Position numbers and translations under genes: made by a program. DNA of 64,000 bases from Acidobacterium capsulatum ATCC 51196 (GTDB lineage: Bacteria > Acidobacteriota > Terriglobia > Terriglobales > Acidobacteriaceae): the NCBI RefSeq assembly GCF_000022565.1, contig NC_012483.1, positions 2,108,001 to 2,172,000 of the forward strand, given 5' to 3'. Below, in pieces: positions 16,882 to 25,619 of this stretch. The notes under the pieces were generated by a model. The model saw nothing but the letters and a program-made list of their open reading frames with translations. It was not told the DNA's origin and did not search any database. Each line of letters starts with the position of its first letter. Position 1 is the stretch's first letter.

Positions 16882-17688
16882 TCACCGCGCAATCGCTGTG
16901 ACGGCGGCCGGCACGTCAAAGGCATGCGGCGGCAGCGGCACGTTATAGGCCGCGCGCAGCAGATAGCGCTGCTCCACCATCTCGCCGTTGTGCAGATAGG
17001 TCAGCGTGAACGGCGTCTGAATGCCGTCAATGAGGTGGTAGTCGTTGAACTCGACCACATCGGTGTCTTTGTCGTGAAACTCGGGGTCGCGATAGGTGAA
17101 GCTCACCTGCATGGGCAGGTGTGTCTCCGTATCGGACTGCACCGTGATGGCGTCGTTCTGCTCGTTGAGCAGGGTTACCTGGTCGGCGAGCCGCCGCTCT
17201 GAGAGCACCTGCCCGTCATAGGTCACCAGCGTTTCAGGGTCGTTGCGCCACGCGCGCAGCGCGGCATCGAGCGAGTGATCGCGCAGCCGCCAGTATTCCT
17301 CGCAAATCCTTTTCTGCTGTGGACGCGCGCCGCGATAGGTCACCTCAGTGCAGGCGTGGTTCTGATAGATTTCGGCGACGTTCTTCTGCTTCGTCTCTTC
17401 CCTGCGCTCGGGGCCGAGCGGCACGCTCCAGTCAAAGAAGCGCAGCATGGAGCCATCGGGATTGCCGTGGAAGAAGCCCGCGATATTGCCGTCGGTATAC
17501 ACGTTGCGCACGGCGGTCCACTTTTGGCCGCCCAGCGCTTCCACCATCCTGGCGAGCACGGCGCGGCCCTTCTGCGCATTCGCATCGGGCGCGGCGGAGG
17601 AAGCCGCACTTTGCGCGAATGCACCCGCTGAAAACATAACTGACACGGTTGCAAATGCGCTGCACGCCCACGTCGCCAGCCGCTTCAT
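16882..17688 (-). CDS. Secreted LolA-like protein of unknown function
   Basis: A 268-residue protein with a signal peptide (about 1-25, ATWACSAFATVSVMFSAGAFAQ). The mature part begins KGRAVLARMVEALGGQKWTAVRNVYTDG and continues as beta strands (PMQVSFTYRDPEFHDKDTDVVEFNDYHLIDGIQTPFTLTYL). This layout is common in acidobacterial proteins related to outer-membrane lipoprotein-sorting domains; the substrate is unknown. It begins 2 bases after the stop of the SDR gene and must be co-transcribed with it. Confidence 0.65.
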   Translation of the reverse strand: MKRLATWACSAFATVSVMFSAGAFAQSAASSAAPDANAQKGRAVLARMVEALGGQKWTAVRNVYTDGNIAGFFHGNPDGSMLRFFDWSVPLGPERREETKQKNVAEIYQNHACTEVTYRGARPQQKRICEEYWRLRDHSLDAALRAWRNDPETLVTYDGQVLSERRLADQVTLLNEQNDAITVQSDTETHLPMQVSFTYRDPEFHDKDTDVVEFNDYHLIDGIQTPFTLTYLHNGEMVEQRYLLRAAYNVPLPPHAFDVPAAVTAIAR

Positions 17689-17690
17689 CG

Positions 17691-18485
17691 CTAGCCCACC
17701 AGCACGGCGCCGCCGTTCACGTTGACGATTTCACCGGTCATGAAGCCCGCGTAGGGCGTGCATAAAAAGAGAATCGGCCCGGCAATCTCCACGGGGTCAG
17801 CCACGCGCCGCACAGGGATGACGGAGAAAATCTTCTCGCGCGTGGCGGGGTCGGCCAGCGCGGAGGCGGACATCTCGGTCATCACCCAGCCGGGCGCGAC
17901 GCAGTTCACATAGATGCCCTGCGGAGCCAGCTCGGTCGAGAGGCCCTTCGTCATGCTGATGAGCGCGCCCTTGCTGGCGGCGTAGTCCGCATGAAAGGCC
18001 TCGCCGCGCTGCCCGGCGGTGGAGCTGACCAGCACAATGTGCCCGGCCGCCTGCCCATGCGGGCCGCGCCCCTGCTTCTGCATCTGGCCCGCGGCGGCCT
18101 GCACCAGCCCAAAGGCACTGTCGAGATTGATGGCGAGCGTTTTGCGCCACTGCTCATCGCTCATCGTGGCAATGGGCGCGTCATGCGCGGGCCAGATGCC
18201 GTGATTGACCACCAGCGCATCGAGCCGCCCAAAGGCCTCGACGGTGCGCTCAACCAGCGCGCGTCCATCGGCGGGGGTGGAAAGCTCCTGCTGCAAGGCC
18301 ATGCACTGCGCGGGGCCTCCGCAGGCTGCAACTACTTCTTCGGCACGCTGCCGCGCATTCTGAAAATTGAACGCCACGCGCGCGCCCGCCTGATGAAACA
18401 GCGCCACCGTGGCCGCGCCAATGCCGCGCGAGCCGCCGGTAATGAGCGCCACCTTGCCTTCCAGAGACAGTCCCACACCACTCAT
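17691..18485 (-). CDS. SDR family NAD(P)-dependent oxidoreductase, FabG-like
   Basis: Classical short-chain dehydrogenase (264 residues). The cofactor motif is TGGSRGIG (about 16-23), then VNHGIW in place of the usual NNAG-type motif. The catalytic Ser-Tyr-Lys set is in VLVSSTAGQRG and YAASKGAL. The sequence is close to 3-oxoacyl-ACP reductases but lacks a fab neighbourhood, so the substrate is open. I start at MSGVGLSLEGKVALITGG; the upstream in-frame start adds 17 residues of unlikely sequence. First gene of a two-gene operon with the secreted protein downstream, divergent from pcrA. Confidence 0.85.
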   Translation of the reverse strand: MSGVGLSLEGKVALITGGSRGIGAATVALFHQAGARVAFNFQNARQRAEEVVAACGGPAQCMALQQELSTPADGRALVERTVEAFGRLDALVVNHGIWPAHDAPIATMSDEQWRKTLAINLDSAFGLVQAAAGQMQKQGRGPHGQAAGHIVLVSSTAGQRGEAFHADYAASKGALISMTKGLSTELAPQGIYVNCVAPGWVMTEMSASALADPATREKIFSVIPVRRVADPVEIAGPILFLCTPYAGFMTGEIVNVNGGAVLVG

Positions 18486-18587
18486 GCTCTTGAAGCTACC
18501 GGGTTTTCCACGCGCGGTCCAGATCGCGCCGGGCATGCGGAGCGCATCCGGTTTTCGAGCGACTAAAATAGAGTCAGGGACCCCATC

Positions 18588-21419
18588 TTGCAGCAGCTAC
18601 TCGACAAACTCAATCCGCAGCAGCGCGCCGGCGTGGAAAACGTCGATGGCCCTGTGCTGATCCTGGCCGGAGCGGGCTCGGGCAAAACGCGCGTCATCAC
18701 GCACCGCATCGCTTATCTCATTCAGGAGCGCGGCGTCGCGCCCGACTCCATTCTGGCGGTGACCTTTACCAACAAGGCTGCCAAGGAGATGGCCGAGCGC
18801 GTCGATGCGCTCATCGGCCACAGCACGCTGGCCAAGCCGGTGCTGGCGACGTTTCACTCCTTTTGCGTGCGCATGCTGCGCCGCGACATTGAGGCGCTGC
18901 GCATCGGCAACGAAGGCCTGACGAAGACCTTTGCCATTTATGACGAGAGCGACCAGCAGTCGCTGGTGAAGCAGATCATGCGCCGCATGGGCCTCGATGA
19001 CAAGCAGCTCACGCCGCGCGTGGTGCTCTCAAAAATTTCGTGGGCCAAAAACCACATGATCGATCCGCAGGAGTATTACCTGCAGTCCTCCGATCCGGTG
19101 GCCGAGCGGGTGGCGCACATTTTTGAGGCCTATCGCAAGGACCTGCGCAAAAACAACGCGCTCGACTTTGACGATCTGCTGCTGGAGGCCGTGCGCCTGC
19201 TCAAGTCCTCCGCCGAGGTGCGCGAGCGCTACAACCGCCGCTACCAGTACCTGCTGATCGACGAGTATCAGGACACGAACCGCCCGCAGTATGAGCTGAT
19301 GAAGCTGCTGGCCGGCTCACGCCACAACGTCTGCGTGGTGGGCGATGAAGACCAGAGCATCTACTCCTGGCGCGGGGCCGATATTCGCAACATTCTCGAA
19401 TTCGAGAAGGACTTTCCTAACGCGCAGACCATTCGCCTGGAACAGAACTACCGCTCGACGCAGGTGATTCTGGAGGCGGCCGGGGCGGTCGTCTCGCGCA
19501 ATGAGCAGCGCAAGGGCAAAAGCCTGTGGACCTCGCGCGAGGGCGGCTCACTGATCGGCTTCTATGAAGCGCCCGACGGCGAGAATGAAGCGCTCTTCAT
19601 CGCCGACTCCATTCAGAAATACCTGCGCAAGGCCGGCGAGAGCGCCGAGCAGCCGCGAGCGGCCGTGCTCTACCGCACCAACTCGCAATCGCGCCTGGTG
19701 GAGGAGGCGCTGCGCCGCTACGGCATTCGCTACACCATGGTGGGCGGCTTCTCGTTTTATGAGCGCGCCGAGATCAAAGACCTGCTCAGTTATCTGAAGC
19801 TGGTGCAGAACCCTAATGACTCCATCGCGCTGCAGCGCATCGTGAACACGCCGGCGCGCGGCATCGGCAAAACCACCATGGAGACGCTGGAGCGCATCGC
19901 TCTTGAGACCGGCACCAGCACCTGGAACGGGATCGTCCGCGCGCTGCGCGAAAAGCTGCTGCCCTCGCGCGCGCTGGTCGCGCTCGACACCTTCGTGCGC
20001 CTCATTGAAGACGCCCGCGCGCTGCTGGCGCCCGATTTCGCTGAGAAGCTGGCCGCCGATGTGGCCGCCGAATCCGGTGAGATGTCAGACGCCGCCGAGC
20101 CGGAGAGCGACACGGATTTCTCCTTTGCCGCCGCAGCGGACGAGACGACGAGCCCCGACGCCAGCGCCGACACCGGTTTTGACTTTGGCGACAACGCGCA
20201 AGGCATACTGGCGCTCACGCCGCATCCAGACGCGGAACCCGCCCTGGAAAGCAGCAGCCCAAACACAGAAGCAGGCACAGAGGCAGACACCGATTTCGAC
20301 CCGGTCGCCTTCAATCCGTTTGCCGCCGCCTCGAAGCAGCCGCTGCGCCAGCGTACGCCGCCCGCCGCCGCCCCCCAGACGCCCGCGGAAGAAGACCCGC
20401 ACGCTGCCGCCTTCCGCAAGCCCGGCGACCCGGCCACGCTGCCCGAGCTGATCAAGTTCCTCATTGACCGCTCCGGCTACATTCGCGCGCTTGAAGAAGA
20501 GGCGACGCCCGAGGCCTTCTCGCGCATTGAAAACCTCAAGGAACTGGCCAACGCCGCGCAGGACGCGCAGGAGCGCGGCGAGACGCTCAACGAGTTTCTG
20601 GACCACGCCGCGCTCGTGAGCGACACCGACCAGTTTGACGCCGATGCCCGCGTCACGCTCATGACGCTGCACGCCGCCAAGGGCCTGGAGTTCCCCATGG
20701 TCGTGCTGGCCGGCATGGAGGAAGGGCTTTTTCCGCACTCGCGCACGCTGACAGACCCCAACCAGATGGAAGAGGAGCGCCGCCTCTGCTATGTGGGGCT
20801 CACGCGCGCCATGGACTCGCTCATTCTTACCCGCGCGCGCTACCGCCGCCGCTACGGCAATGACATGCCCGAGGCCAGCACGCCCTCGCGCTTTCTTGAG
20901 GAGATTCCGGCGCACCTGCTTGAAAATCTCGGCGGCACGCCTGCCTGGGGCAGTGGCGGCTCCGGTTATGGCTCCGGCTACGGCAGCCGCGGCGGCTATG
21001 ACGACATGAGCGGCCGCCATTACAGCTATGAGGATGAGGACCAGAGCGCCGGTGCGCGGCCCTCGGGTGGCGCAGGCCGCTACGGCAGCGCAGCCGGTAG
21101 CCGCTCCGGCAGCTATCCGGGCCGCTCCAGCGGCGGCGGCAGCGGATCGCTCGATAACATCGCGCAGTTCTTTGGCGGCAAGCGCGGCGCGGCCTCCGGC
21201 ACGCCCGCGGGCAAGTCCGCGCGGCCCCGGCTCGACGTTCCCGCGCCTTCCGGCAACACGGGTCTGCGCAACGGCCAGCGCGTCCGGCACCCGAAATACG
21301 GCGAAGGCATCGTCTTTCAGCGGGATGGCGAAGGGGAAAACGCGAAGATTACGGTACAATTTGCAAAGTTTGGAGTGAAAAAGCTGGTGGAGAAATTTGC
21401 CCAGCTCGAGCGCCTTTAG
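18588..21419 (+). CDS. pcrA: UvrD/PcrA-type DNA helicase, enlarged
   Basis: Superfamily 1A 3'-5' helicase for repair and fork maintenance. Walker A AGAGSGKT is at 27-34, the DEYQD Walker B near 224, VGDEDQSIYSWRGAD follows, and the C-terminal motifs VTLMTLHAAKGLEFPMV and EEERRLCYVGLTRA are intact. It starts at TTG with AGGGA upstream. At 943 residues it exceeds PcrA (about 720-740): an acidic, Ala/Pro/Asp-rich insertion at about 490-612 interrupts the 2B region, and a Gly/Ser/Tyr-rich tail lies at about 785-885. After that comes a Tudor-like end (GQRVRHPKYGEGIVF). Both additions look disordered. Confidence 0.92.
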   Translation: MQQLLDKLNPQQRAGVENVDGPVLILAGAGSGKTRVITHRIAYLIQERGVAPDSILAVTFTNKAAKEMAERVDALIGHSTLAKPVLATFHSFCVRMLRRDIEALRIGNEGLTKTFAIYDESDQQSLVKQIMRRMGLDDKQLTPRVVLSKISWAKNHMIDPQEYYLQSSDPVAERVAHIFEAYRKDLRKNNALDFDDLLLEAVRLLKSSAEVRERYNRRYQYLLIDEYQDTNRPQYELMKLLAGSRHNVCVVGDEDQSIYSWRGADIRNILEFEKDFPNAQTIRLEQNYRSTQVILEAAGAVVSRNEQRKGKSLWTSREGGSLIGFYEAPDGENEALFIADSIQKYLRKAGESAEQPRAAVLYRTNSQSRLVEEALRRYGIRYTMVGGFSFYERAEIKDLLSYLKLVQNPNDSIALQRIVNTPARGIGKTTMETLERIALETGTSTWNGIVRALREKLLPSRALVALDTFVRLIEDARALLAPDFAEKLAADVAAESGEMSDAAEPESDTDFSFAAAADETTSPDASADTGFDFGDNAQGILALTPHPDAEPALESSSPNTEAGTEADTDFDPVAFNPFAAASKQPLRQRTPPAAAPQTPAEEDPHAAAFRKPGDPATLPELIKFLIDRSGYIRALEEEATPEAFSRIENLKELANAAQDAQERGETLNEFLDHAALVSDTDQFDADARVTLMTLHAAKGLEFPMVVLAGMEEGLFPHSRTLTDPNQMEEERRLCYVGLTRAMDSLILTRARYRRRYGNDMPEASTPSRFLEEIPAHLLENLGGTPAWGSGGSGYGSGYGSRGGYDDMSGRHYSYEDEDQSAGARPSGGAGRYGSAAGSRSGSYPGRSSGGGSGSLDNIAQFFGGKRGAASGTPAGKSARPRLDVPAPSGNTGLRNGQRVRHPKYGEGIVFQRDGEGENAKITVQFAKFGVKKLVEKFAQLERL

Positions 21420-21505
21420 ACACCTGTTAAAACCGCGCCCGCTCCCGGACATTCGCCGGACCTCGCTCCGGACACACACTCGCATACGAAGGATTTTTGA
21501 GAATC

Positions 21506-21661
21506 ATGGCAAACACCAGGACCGTTGAAAACAAGGAAGAGCGCAAGGCAATCAAGCGCACCGCCCGCAAGAAGGCTGCTCCCAAGGCCAAGCGCACCAC
21601 CCCGCGCGGCGCCAACAAGAAGAAGATCAAGAAGCTCACGCGCACCCTCGGCAAGCGCTAA
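21506..21661 (+). CDS. 51-residue highly basic protein
   Basis: ATG at 21506 to TAA at 21661. About 20 of 51 residues are Lys or Arg, with Ala/Thr between them: VENKEERKAIKRTARKKAA and NKKKIKKLTRTLGKR. There is no Cys and almost no hydrophobic residue apart from a few Val/Ile/Leu. Such composition is typical of small histone-like or ribosome/nucleoid-associated proteins; no specific family is recognised. GAAGGATTTTTGAG lies upstream as a plausible ribosome site. It follows pcrA by 86 bp and precedes an 11-bp stem hairpin at 21679-21713, so it forms a closed small unit. Confidence 0.65.
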   Translation: MANTRTVENKEERKAIKRTARKKAAPKAKRTTPRGANKKKIKKLTRTLGKR

Positions 21662-21678
21662 GCCTCTGAATCCATCTC

Positions 21679-21713
21679 GCCAGCCTTGCCTTTCCACTTT
21701 GCGCAAGGCTGGC
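21679..21713 (+). terminator. Hairpin after the basic protein gene
   Basis: GCCAGCCTTGC (21679-21689) and GCAAGGCTGGC (21703-21713) form an 11-bp perfect stem 17 bp past the stop. There is no U-tract, so it may be a Rho-assisted terminator or RNA-stability hairpin. Confidence 0.5.
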
Positions 21714-21744
21714 GAACCCGGTACACTCCGGTTTTCACCTCTAC

Positions 21745-23307
21745 ATGCAGGAGTGCGCCCTGTCGCAGCTTTTCACCAGAAAGTCCATTGACAAGCTGAT
21801 CGCCGAGTCAGAAGACCCGGAGCGGCGGCTTCGCAAGACCCTTGGCCCCATCTCGCTCATTGCTCTCGGCATTGGCGCGGTGGTGGGCTCGGGCATCTTC
21901 ACGGTCATCGGCACGGCCATCAGCGGCCAGCAGTTCAGCACCTCTTCGGTGCTGAACACGCCGCTGCTCGACTTTCTGGTGCGGCATCACGCCATGGCGG
22001 GCCGCCCCGGCGCGGGCCCCGCGCTGGCCTTTTCGCTGGTGCTGGTCGCCATCGTCTGCGGATTCACCGGGCTCTGCTATGCCGAGCTCGCCTCCATGAT
22101 CCCCATCGCCGGCTCGGCTTACACCTATACGTATGCCACTCTGGGCGAGCTGATTGCGTGGATCAACGGCTGGAGCCTGATCCTCGAGTACGCCTTCTCC
22201 AACATGGCCGTCTCCGTGGGCTTTGCCGGGCACATGGTGGACCTGATGGACTGGTTCGGCATCCATCCGCCGCTCAAATGGATCTCGCCCGCCTATCTGC
22301 CCAGCGGCCTGCAGGATTTCTCCGGCCATGTGCTCTACCAGCCGGGATGGCACTTCGGCTTCAACATTCCGGCCTTCATCGTCGTCATGGTCATCACCAT
22401 GGTGCTGGTGCATGGCATTCGCGAGTCCGCGCGCACCAACAACATCATGGTGCTGCTCAAGATCGGCGCCATCCTGGTCTTCATTCTGGCCGGGGCGCAG
22501 TTCATTCACCCGAGCTATTACCATCCCTTTGCCCCCAACGGATGGTCGGGCATCCTGACCGGCGGCTCCATCATTTTCTTCACCTATATCGGCTTCGATT
22601 CGGTCTCGACCGCCGCCGAGGAGTGCAAGAATCCGCAGCGCGACCTGCCCATCGGCATCATCGCGACGCTCATCGTCTGCACCCTGCTCTACCTCGGCGT
22701 GGCCACCGTGCTGGTGGGCCTGCGCCACTGGAACACCATGGCCGACGACGCCGCGCCGGTGGTCAACACTCTGCGCCACCTCTCGCAGCAGAGCGGCGGA
22801 CACCTGCTGCGCTACATTCATCTGGCCGTGCTGGTCGGGGCCATTCTGGGCATGGTCTCGTCAATTCTGGTCTTCCAGATCGGCCAGGCGCGCGTCTGGT
22901 TTGCCATGTCGCGCGACCGCCTGCTGCCCACCATCTTTTCGCGTGTGCATCCGCGCTACCGCACCCCGGCCGTCTCCACCTGGGTAGCAGGCATTGTTGT
23001 GGCCATTCCGGCAGGACTGCTCGACATCGGCACAGTAGCCGACCTCTCGAACATCGGCACGCTGTTTGCCTTTGTGCTGGTCTCAGCCGGCGTGCTTATT
23101 CTGCGCTATCAGGACCCCCACCGCCATCGCAGCTTCCGCGTGCCCTTCGGCCCGGTCTTCCCGGTGCTGAGCATCGTCTTCTGCGTGCTGCTCATGATGG
23201 GCCTTGAGGTCATGACCTGGGTGCGCTTCTTTGCCTGGCTCGCCATCGGCCTCGTGATTTATTTCTTCTACAGCCGCAAGCGCAGCGAGTTTTACGCCGG
23301 CAAGTAG
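21745..23307 (+). CDS. APC superfamily amino acid permease
   Basis: Inner-membrane amino acid transporter of about 520 residues with 12 or more helices. The conserved first helix is LGPISLIALGIGAVVGSGIFTVIG and the next conserved block is CYAELASMIPIAGSAYTYTYATLGELIAWINGWSLILEY. These match the cationic amino acid transporter (CAT, YhdG-like) branch; the specific substrate is not determinable. The ATG at 21745 has no ribosome site, but CAGGAG lies just inside it, 6 bases before a CTG at 21760, so translation may begin at that CTG (LSQLFTRKSIDK). Confidence 0.88.
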   Translation: MQECALSQLFTRKSIDKLIAESEDPERRLRKTLGPISLIALGIGAVVGSGIFTVIGTAISGQQFSTSSVLNTPLLDFLVRHHAMAGRPGAGPALAFSLVLVAIVCGFTGLCYAELASMIPIAGSAYTYTYATLGELIAWINGWSLILEYAFSNMAVSVGFAGHMVDLMDWFGIHPPLKWISPAYLPSGLQDFSGHVLYQPGWHFGFNIPAFIVVMVITMVLVHGIRESARTNNIMVLLKIGAILVFILAGAQFIHPSYYHPFAPNGWSGILTGGSIIFFTYIGFDSVSTAAEECKNPQRDLPIGIIATLIVCTLLYLGVATVLVGLRHWNTMADDAAPVVNTLRHLSQQSGGHLLRYIHLAVLVGAILGMVSSILVFQIGQARVWFAMSRDRLLPTIFSRVHPRYRTPAVSTWVAGIVVAIPAGLLDIGTVADLSNIGTLFAFVLVSAGVLILRYQDPHRHRSFRVPFGPVFPVLSIVFCVLLMMGLEVMTWVRFFAWLAIGLVIYFFYSRKRSEFYAGK

Positions 23308-23516
23308 CCACCGATTTGCGCCCACAAATCGGCGCCCCTGCATAGGACACCCGTCACTTCCCGCGCTTTGCCTGCGGGCGGACAATCAGCCTGTAATCCG
23401 CAGGCAGCGAATGCTCCCGGCTCGCGCAGGCTGTTCCTTCCCCCTCCCGCTCCCGAACAGCCGCCACCAGCACGCGGGGCCAACGAACCGCCGCTGCCGG
23501 AAAGGCAGGCGTCCCT

Positions 23517-23966
23517 ATGTCCCGACGCTTTTGGCTCGCCATCCTCGCACTCCTCGCCCTCATCTTTTCCCTGGCCCCGGCCGCATTCCCACAGATGGGT
23601 TCCGGCATGGGCATGGGCATGGGCAGCCGGCTGTATGATCCCAACACCGAACTCACCGTCTCCGGAAAGGTGACTGCGGTCGAAACCATCCCCGGCAATC
23701 ATGGCTGGGATGGACTTCACCTCACTCTGGAAGCTAACTCCGGAATCACCTATGACGTTCACCTCGGGCCCGCGGCCTACATCCACCGCAAAGACTTCGC
23801 CTTTGCCAAGGGCGACAAGATCAACGTGACCGGCTCCAGAATTCTGTATCACGGAGCCCAGATCATGGTGGCCCGCCAGGTGGTCAAAGGCGGCAAAACG
23901 CTCCTGCTGCGCGATGCGCAGGGCCGCCCCTACTGGGCTGGCCGATGGCAAGGCACGGACAATTAG
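23517..23966 (+). CDS. Small secreted protein, possible OB-fold
   Basis: A 149-residue exported protein. The signal peptide spans about 1-25 (WLAILALLALIFSLAPAAFPQ). A Gly-Met repeat (MGSGMGMGMGSR) follows, and then a beta-rich domain: TELTVSGKVTAVETIPG, LHLTLEANSGITYDVHLGPAAYI, FAKGDKINVTGSRI. The repeated strand pattern around VSGKV and INVTGS suggests an OB-like fold as in small periplasmic DUFs, and the Met repeat could bind copper; both are inference. GGAAAGGCAGGC precedes the ATG. It is separate from the permease by 210 bp in which I see no gene. Confidence 0.6.
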   Translation: MSRRFWLAILALLALIFSLAPAAFPQMGSGMGMGMGSRLYDPNTELTVSGKVTAVETIPGNHGWDGLHLTLEANSGITYDVHLGPAAYIHRKDFAFAKGDKINVTGSRILYHGAQIMVARQVVKGGKTLLLRDAQGRPYWAGRWQGTDN

Positions 23967-24002
23967 CTAGTCCAGAATCGGCAGGTCTCCTCAGCGGACC
24001 TG

Positions 24003-24088
24003 CCGACTCGCTGACTTGCTACCCGGCTGACCCGCTGACTTGCTCACTCGCTGACCTGCTCACTTGCTGACTTGCTGACCTGCTACTC
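24003..24088 (+). repeat. Degenerate octamer tandem array, unit CTGACYYG
   Basis: About ten units (CTGACTTG, CTACCCGG, CTGACCCG, CTCACTCG, CTGACCTG and so on) fill most of the gap between the OB-like protein and the YjbR gene. It ends 8 bp before the YjbR ATG, so it must overlap that gene's 5' region. Confidence 0.85.
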
Positions 24089-24096
24089 TCCATCCC

Positions 24097-24519
24097 ATGG
24101 ACGCCGAACGCCTTCGCAGCTATCTGCTCGCCCTGCCCCACGTCGAAGAAACCATGCAGTGGGGCGCGAACCTCGTCTTCTGGGTGGGCGACAAGCGCCT
24201 CGGCGGCAAGATGTTCGCGCTGGCCAACCTTGAGGGAGACGGCCGCGCCGTGCTCTCCTTTGCCGCCGGCCCGGAGCGCTTCGCCGAGTTGGTCGAGCGC
24301 GAAGGCATCTTTCCCGCGCCCTACCTGGCCCGCGCCCACTGGATCGCGCTCGAAGACTGGCAGGCCCTGCCCGCCCCGGAGTTGAAGGACCTGCTGCGCG
24401 AGGCCCGCGACCGGGTGGAAGCCAAAATGCCCAAACGCATCCGCGAGACGCTGGCCCTGCCCGCAAGCGAGCGCAAAAAACTCATCGCGGCCGGCAAGAA
24501 GCTGCCGAAGAAGAAGTAA
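24097..24519 (+). CDS. MmcQ/YjbR family protein
   Basis: A 140-residue protein of the MmcQ/YjbR family, which adopts a CyaY-like double-wing fold and is often called DNA-binding although its role is unclear. Conserved pieces: LRSYLLALPHVEETMQWG, VFWVGDKRLGGKMFAL, ERFAELVEREGIFPAPYLARAHWI, and the helical end LLREARDRVEAKMPKRIRETL. A Lys-rich tail KKLIAAGKKLPKKK follows. It starts right after an octamer array, so its ribosome site would fall inside the repeat. Confidence 0.85.
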   Translation: MDAERLRSYLLALPHVEETMQWGANLVFWVGDKRLGGKMFALANLEGDGRAVLSFAAGPERFAELVEREGIFPAPYLARAHWIALEDWQALPAPELKDLLREARDRVEAKMPKRIRETLALPASERKKLIAAGKKLPKKK

Positions 24520-24569
24520 ACTCTTGTTTCATTTGATTCACTCTACGCGCGGATACAGGTGCAATTTTC

Positions 24570-25619
24570 TCAGGAAAGCCACTTCAGCAGACGGATCAGC
24601 CCCATCGAGGCCGGCTTCGAGTGCGCCGAGACATTCTCCCGCTCGTGAATCTCGCGGCTGCGTTCGGCGTAGTAGCGGTAGGCGCGTTCGAGCATCTGCC
24701 CGTTGGTGAGCGTGGGCTGCCAGCCCAATTCGCGCTTGATGGCGGAGGTGTCAAAGACAAAGTCCTCGGCAATCATGCGGTAGTGGTACGGCCCCAGCGG
24801 AGACAGATGCAGATGATGCGCCAGTTGCATGAGCGCCAGCGTAGGCCCCTTGGGCAGGCTGCGCACGCGCGACCGGCTGCCCGCCGCGCCAATCACCGCC
24901 TCGTAGGTCTGGCGCAGCGATGGCACGTTGTCTGAGCCCACATGGAAGAGATGGAAGCCCTTCGCCTTCAGCGCCAGCAGGCAGGCCTGGGCCAGGTCTT
25001 CGGCATAGATGAACTGGTAGTGGTTGCCGCCATCGCCCACCACCCATACCGTCTTGTTCTCGTGGATGAACTCGAAGAGAATCGCCAGCAGCCCGAGCCG
25101 TCCGCTGTCGATGATGGTCGGGCAGCGCAGCATCACGATGTCCATGCTGCCGCCGTTCTCCGCGATCCTGGCCAGCTCCTTCTCGCCGGCCCATTTGGAC
25201 TCGCCGTAAATCTCCACCGGCTGCGGCGGCTCGTCTTCGGCCACCGGATGACCGAGGTTGCGCGCCCATAGGCAGTTGGTCGAGAGGAAGATAAACTTGG
25301 GCACGCCGTGCCGCTGCGCCGTCCCGGCCAGCAGGCGGGTGGCGTCCACGTTCGAGGTCCAGATGTCCTGCTTGTCGATGTGCAGCCCATGCGCCAGCGC
25401 CGCCGCGCAATGAAAGACCGCGTCGAAGCGATGCGCGGCAAAGACCTGCTCCACACGCGCGCCGTCGCGCAGGTCGGCCAGAATGCTGGTGAGCCGTTCG
25501 TGGCGGGCCGCGTCGGGCACGCGGTCATAGCTCACGACCTCCCAGCCGTCGGTAAGCAGGCGCTGCTTGAGCAGGCCGCCGAAAAATCCGGCTCCGCCGG
25601 TGACGAGTGCTTTAGGCAT
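24570..25619 (-). CDS. NAD-dependent epimerase/dehydratase
   Basis: Extended SDR of 349 residues, probably acting on a nucleotide sugar or sterol/isoprenoid-like substrate. TGGAGFFGG (about 7-15) binds NAD(P); the active site is FLSTNCLWARN and the YGESKWAGE Tyr-Lys pair. The start MPKALVTGGAGFFGG overlaps the stop of the upstream GT39-like gene by 8 bases (ATGCCTAA), which implies translational coupling. A longer in-frame ORF upstream lies entirely inside that gene and is rejected. The pairing with a glycosyltransferase suggests envelope glycan or lipid modification. Confidence 0.85.
   Translation of the reverse strand: MPKALVTGGAGFFGGLLKQRLLTDGWEVVSYDRVPDAARHERLTSILADLRDGARVEQVFAAHRFDAVFHCAAALAHGLHIDKQDIWTSNVDATRLLAGTAQRHGVPKFIFLSTNCLWARNLGHPVAEDEPPQPVEIYGESKWAGEKELARIAENGGSMDIVMLRCPTIIDSGRLGLLAILFEFIHENKTVWVVGDGGNHYQFIYAEDLAQACLLALKAKGFHLFHVGSDNVPSLRQTYEAVIGAAGSRSRVRSLPKGPTLALMQLAHHLHLSPLGPYHYRMIAEDFVFDTSAIKRELGWQPTLTNGQMLERAYRYYAERSREIHERENVSAHSKPASMGLIRLLKWLS

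Noticed and set aside
20085-21485. Long minus-strand ORF opposite the pcrA C-terminal half
   Set aside because: Ala/Arg/Gly-rich shadow of pcrA low-complexity coding; no start signal and no recognisable domain.
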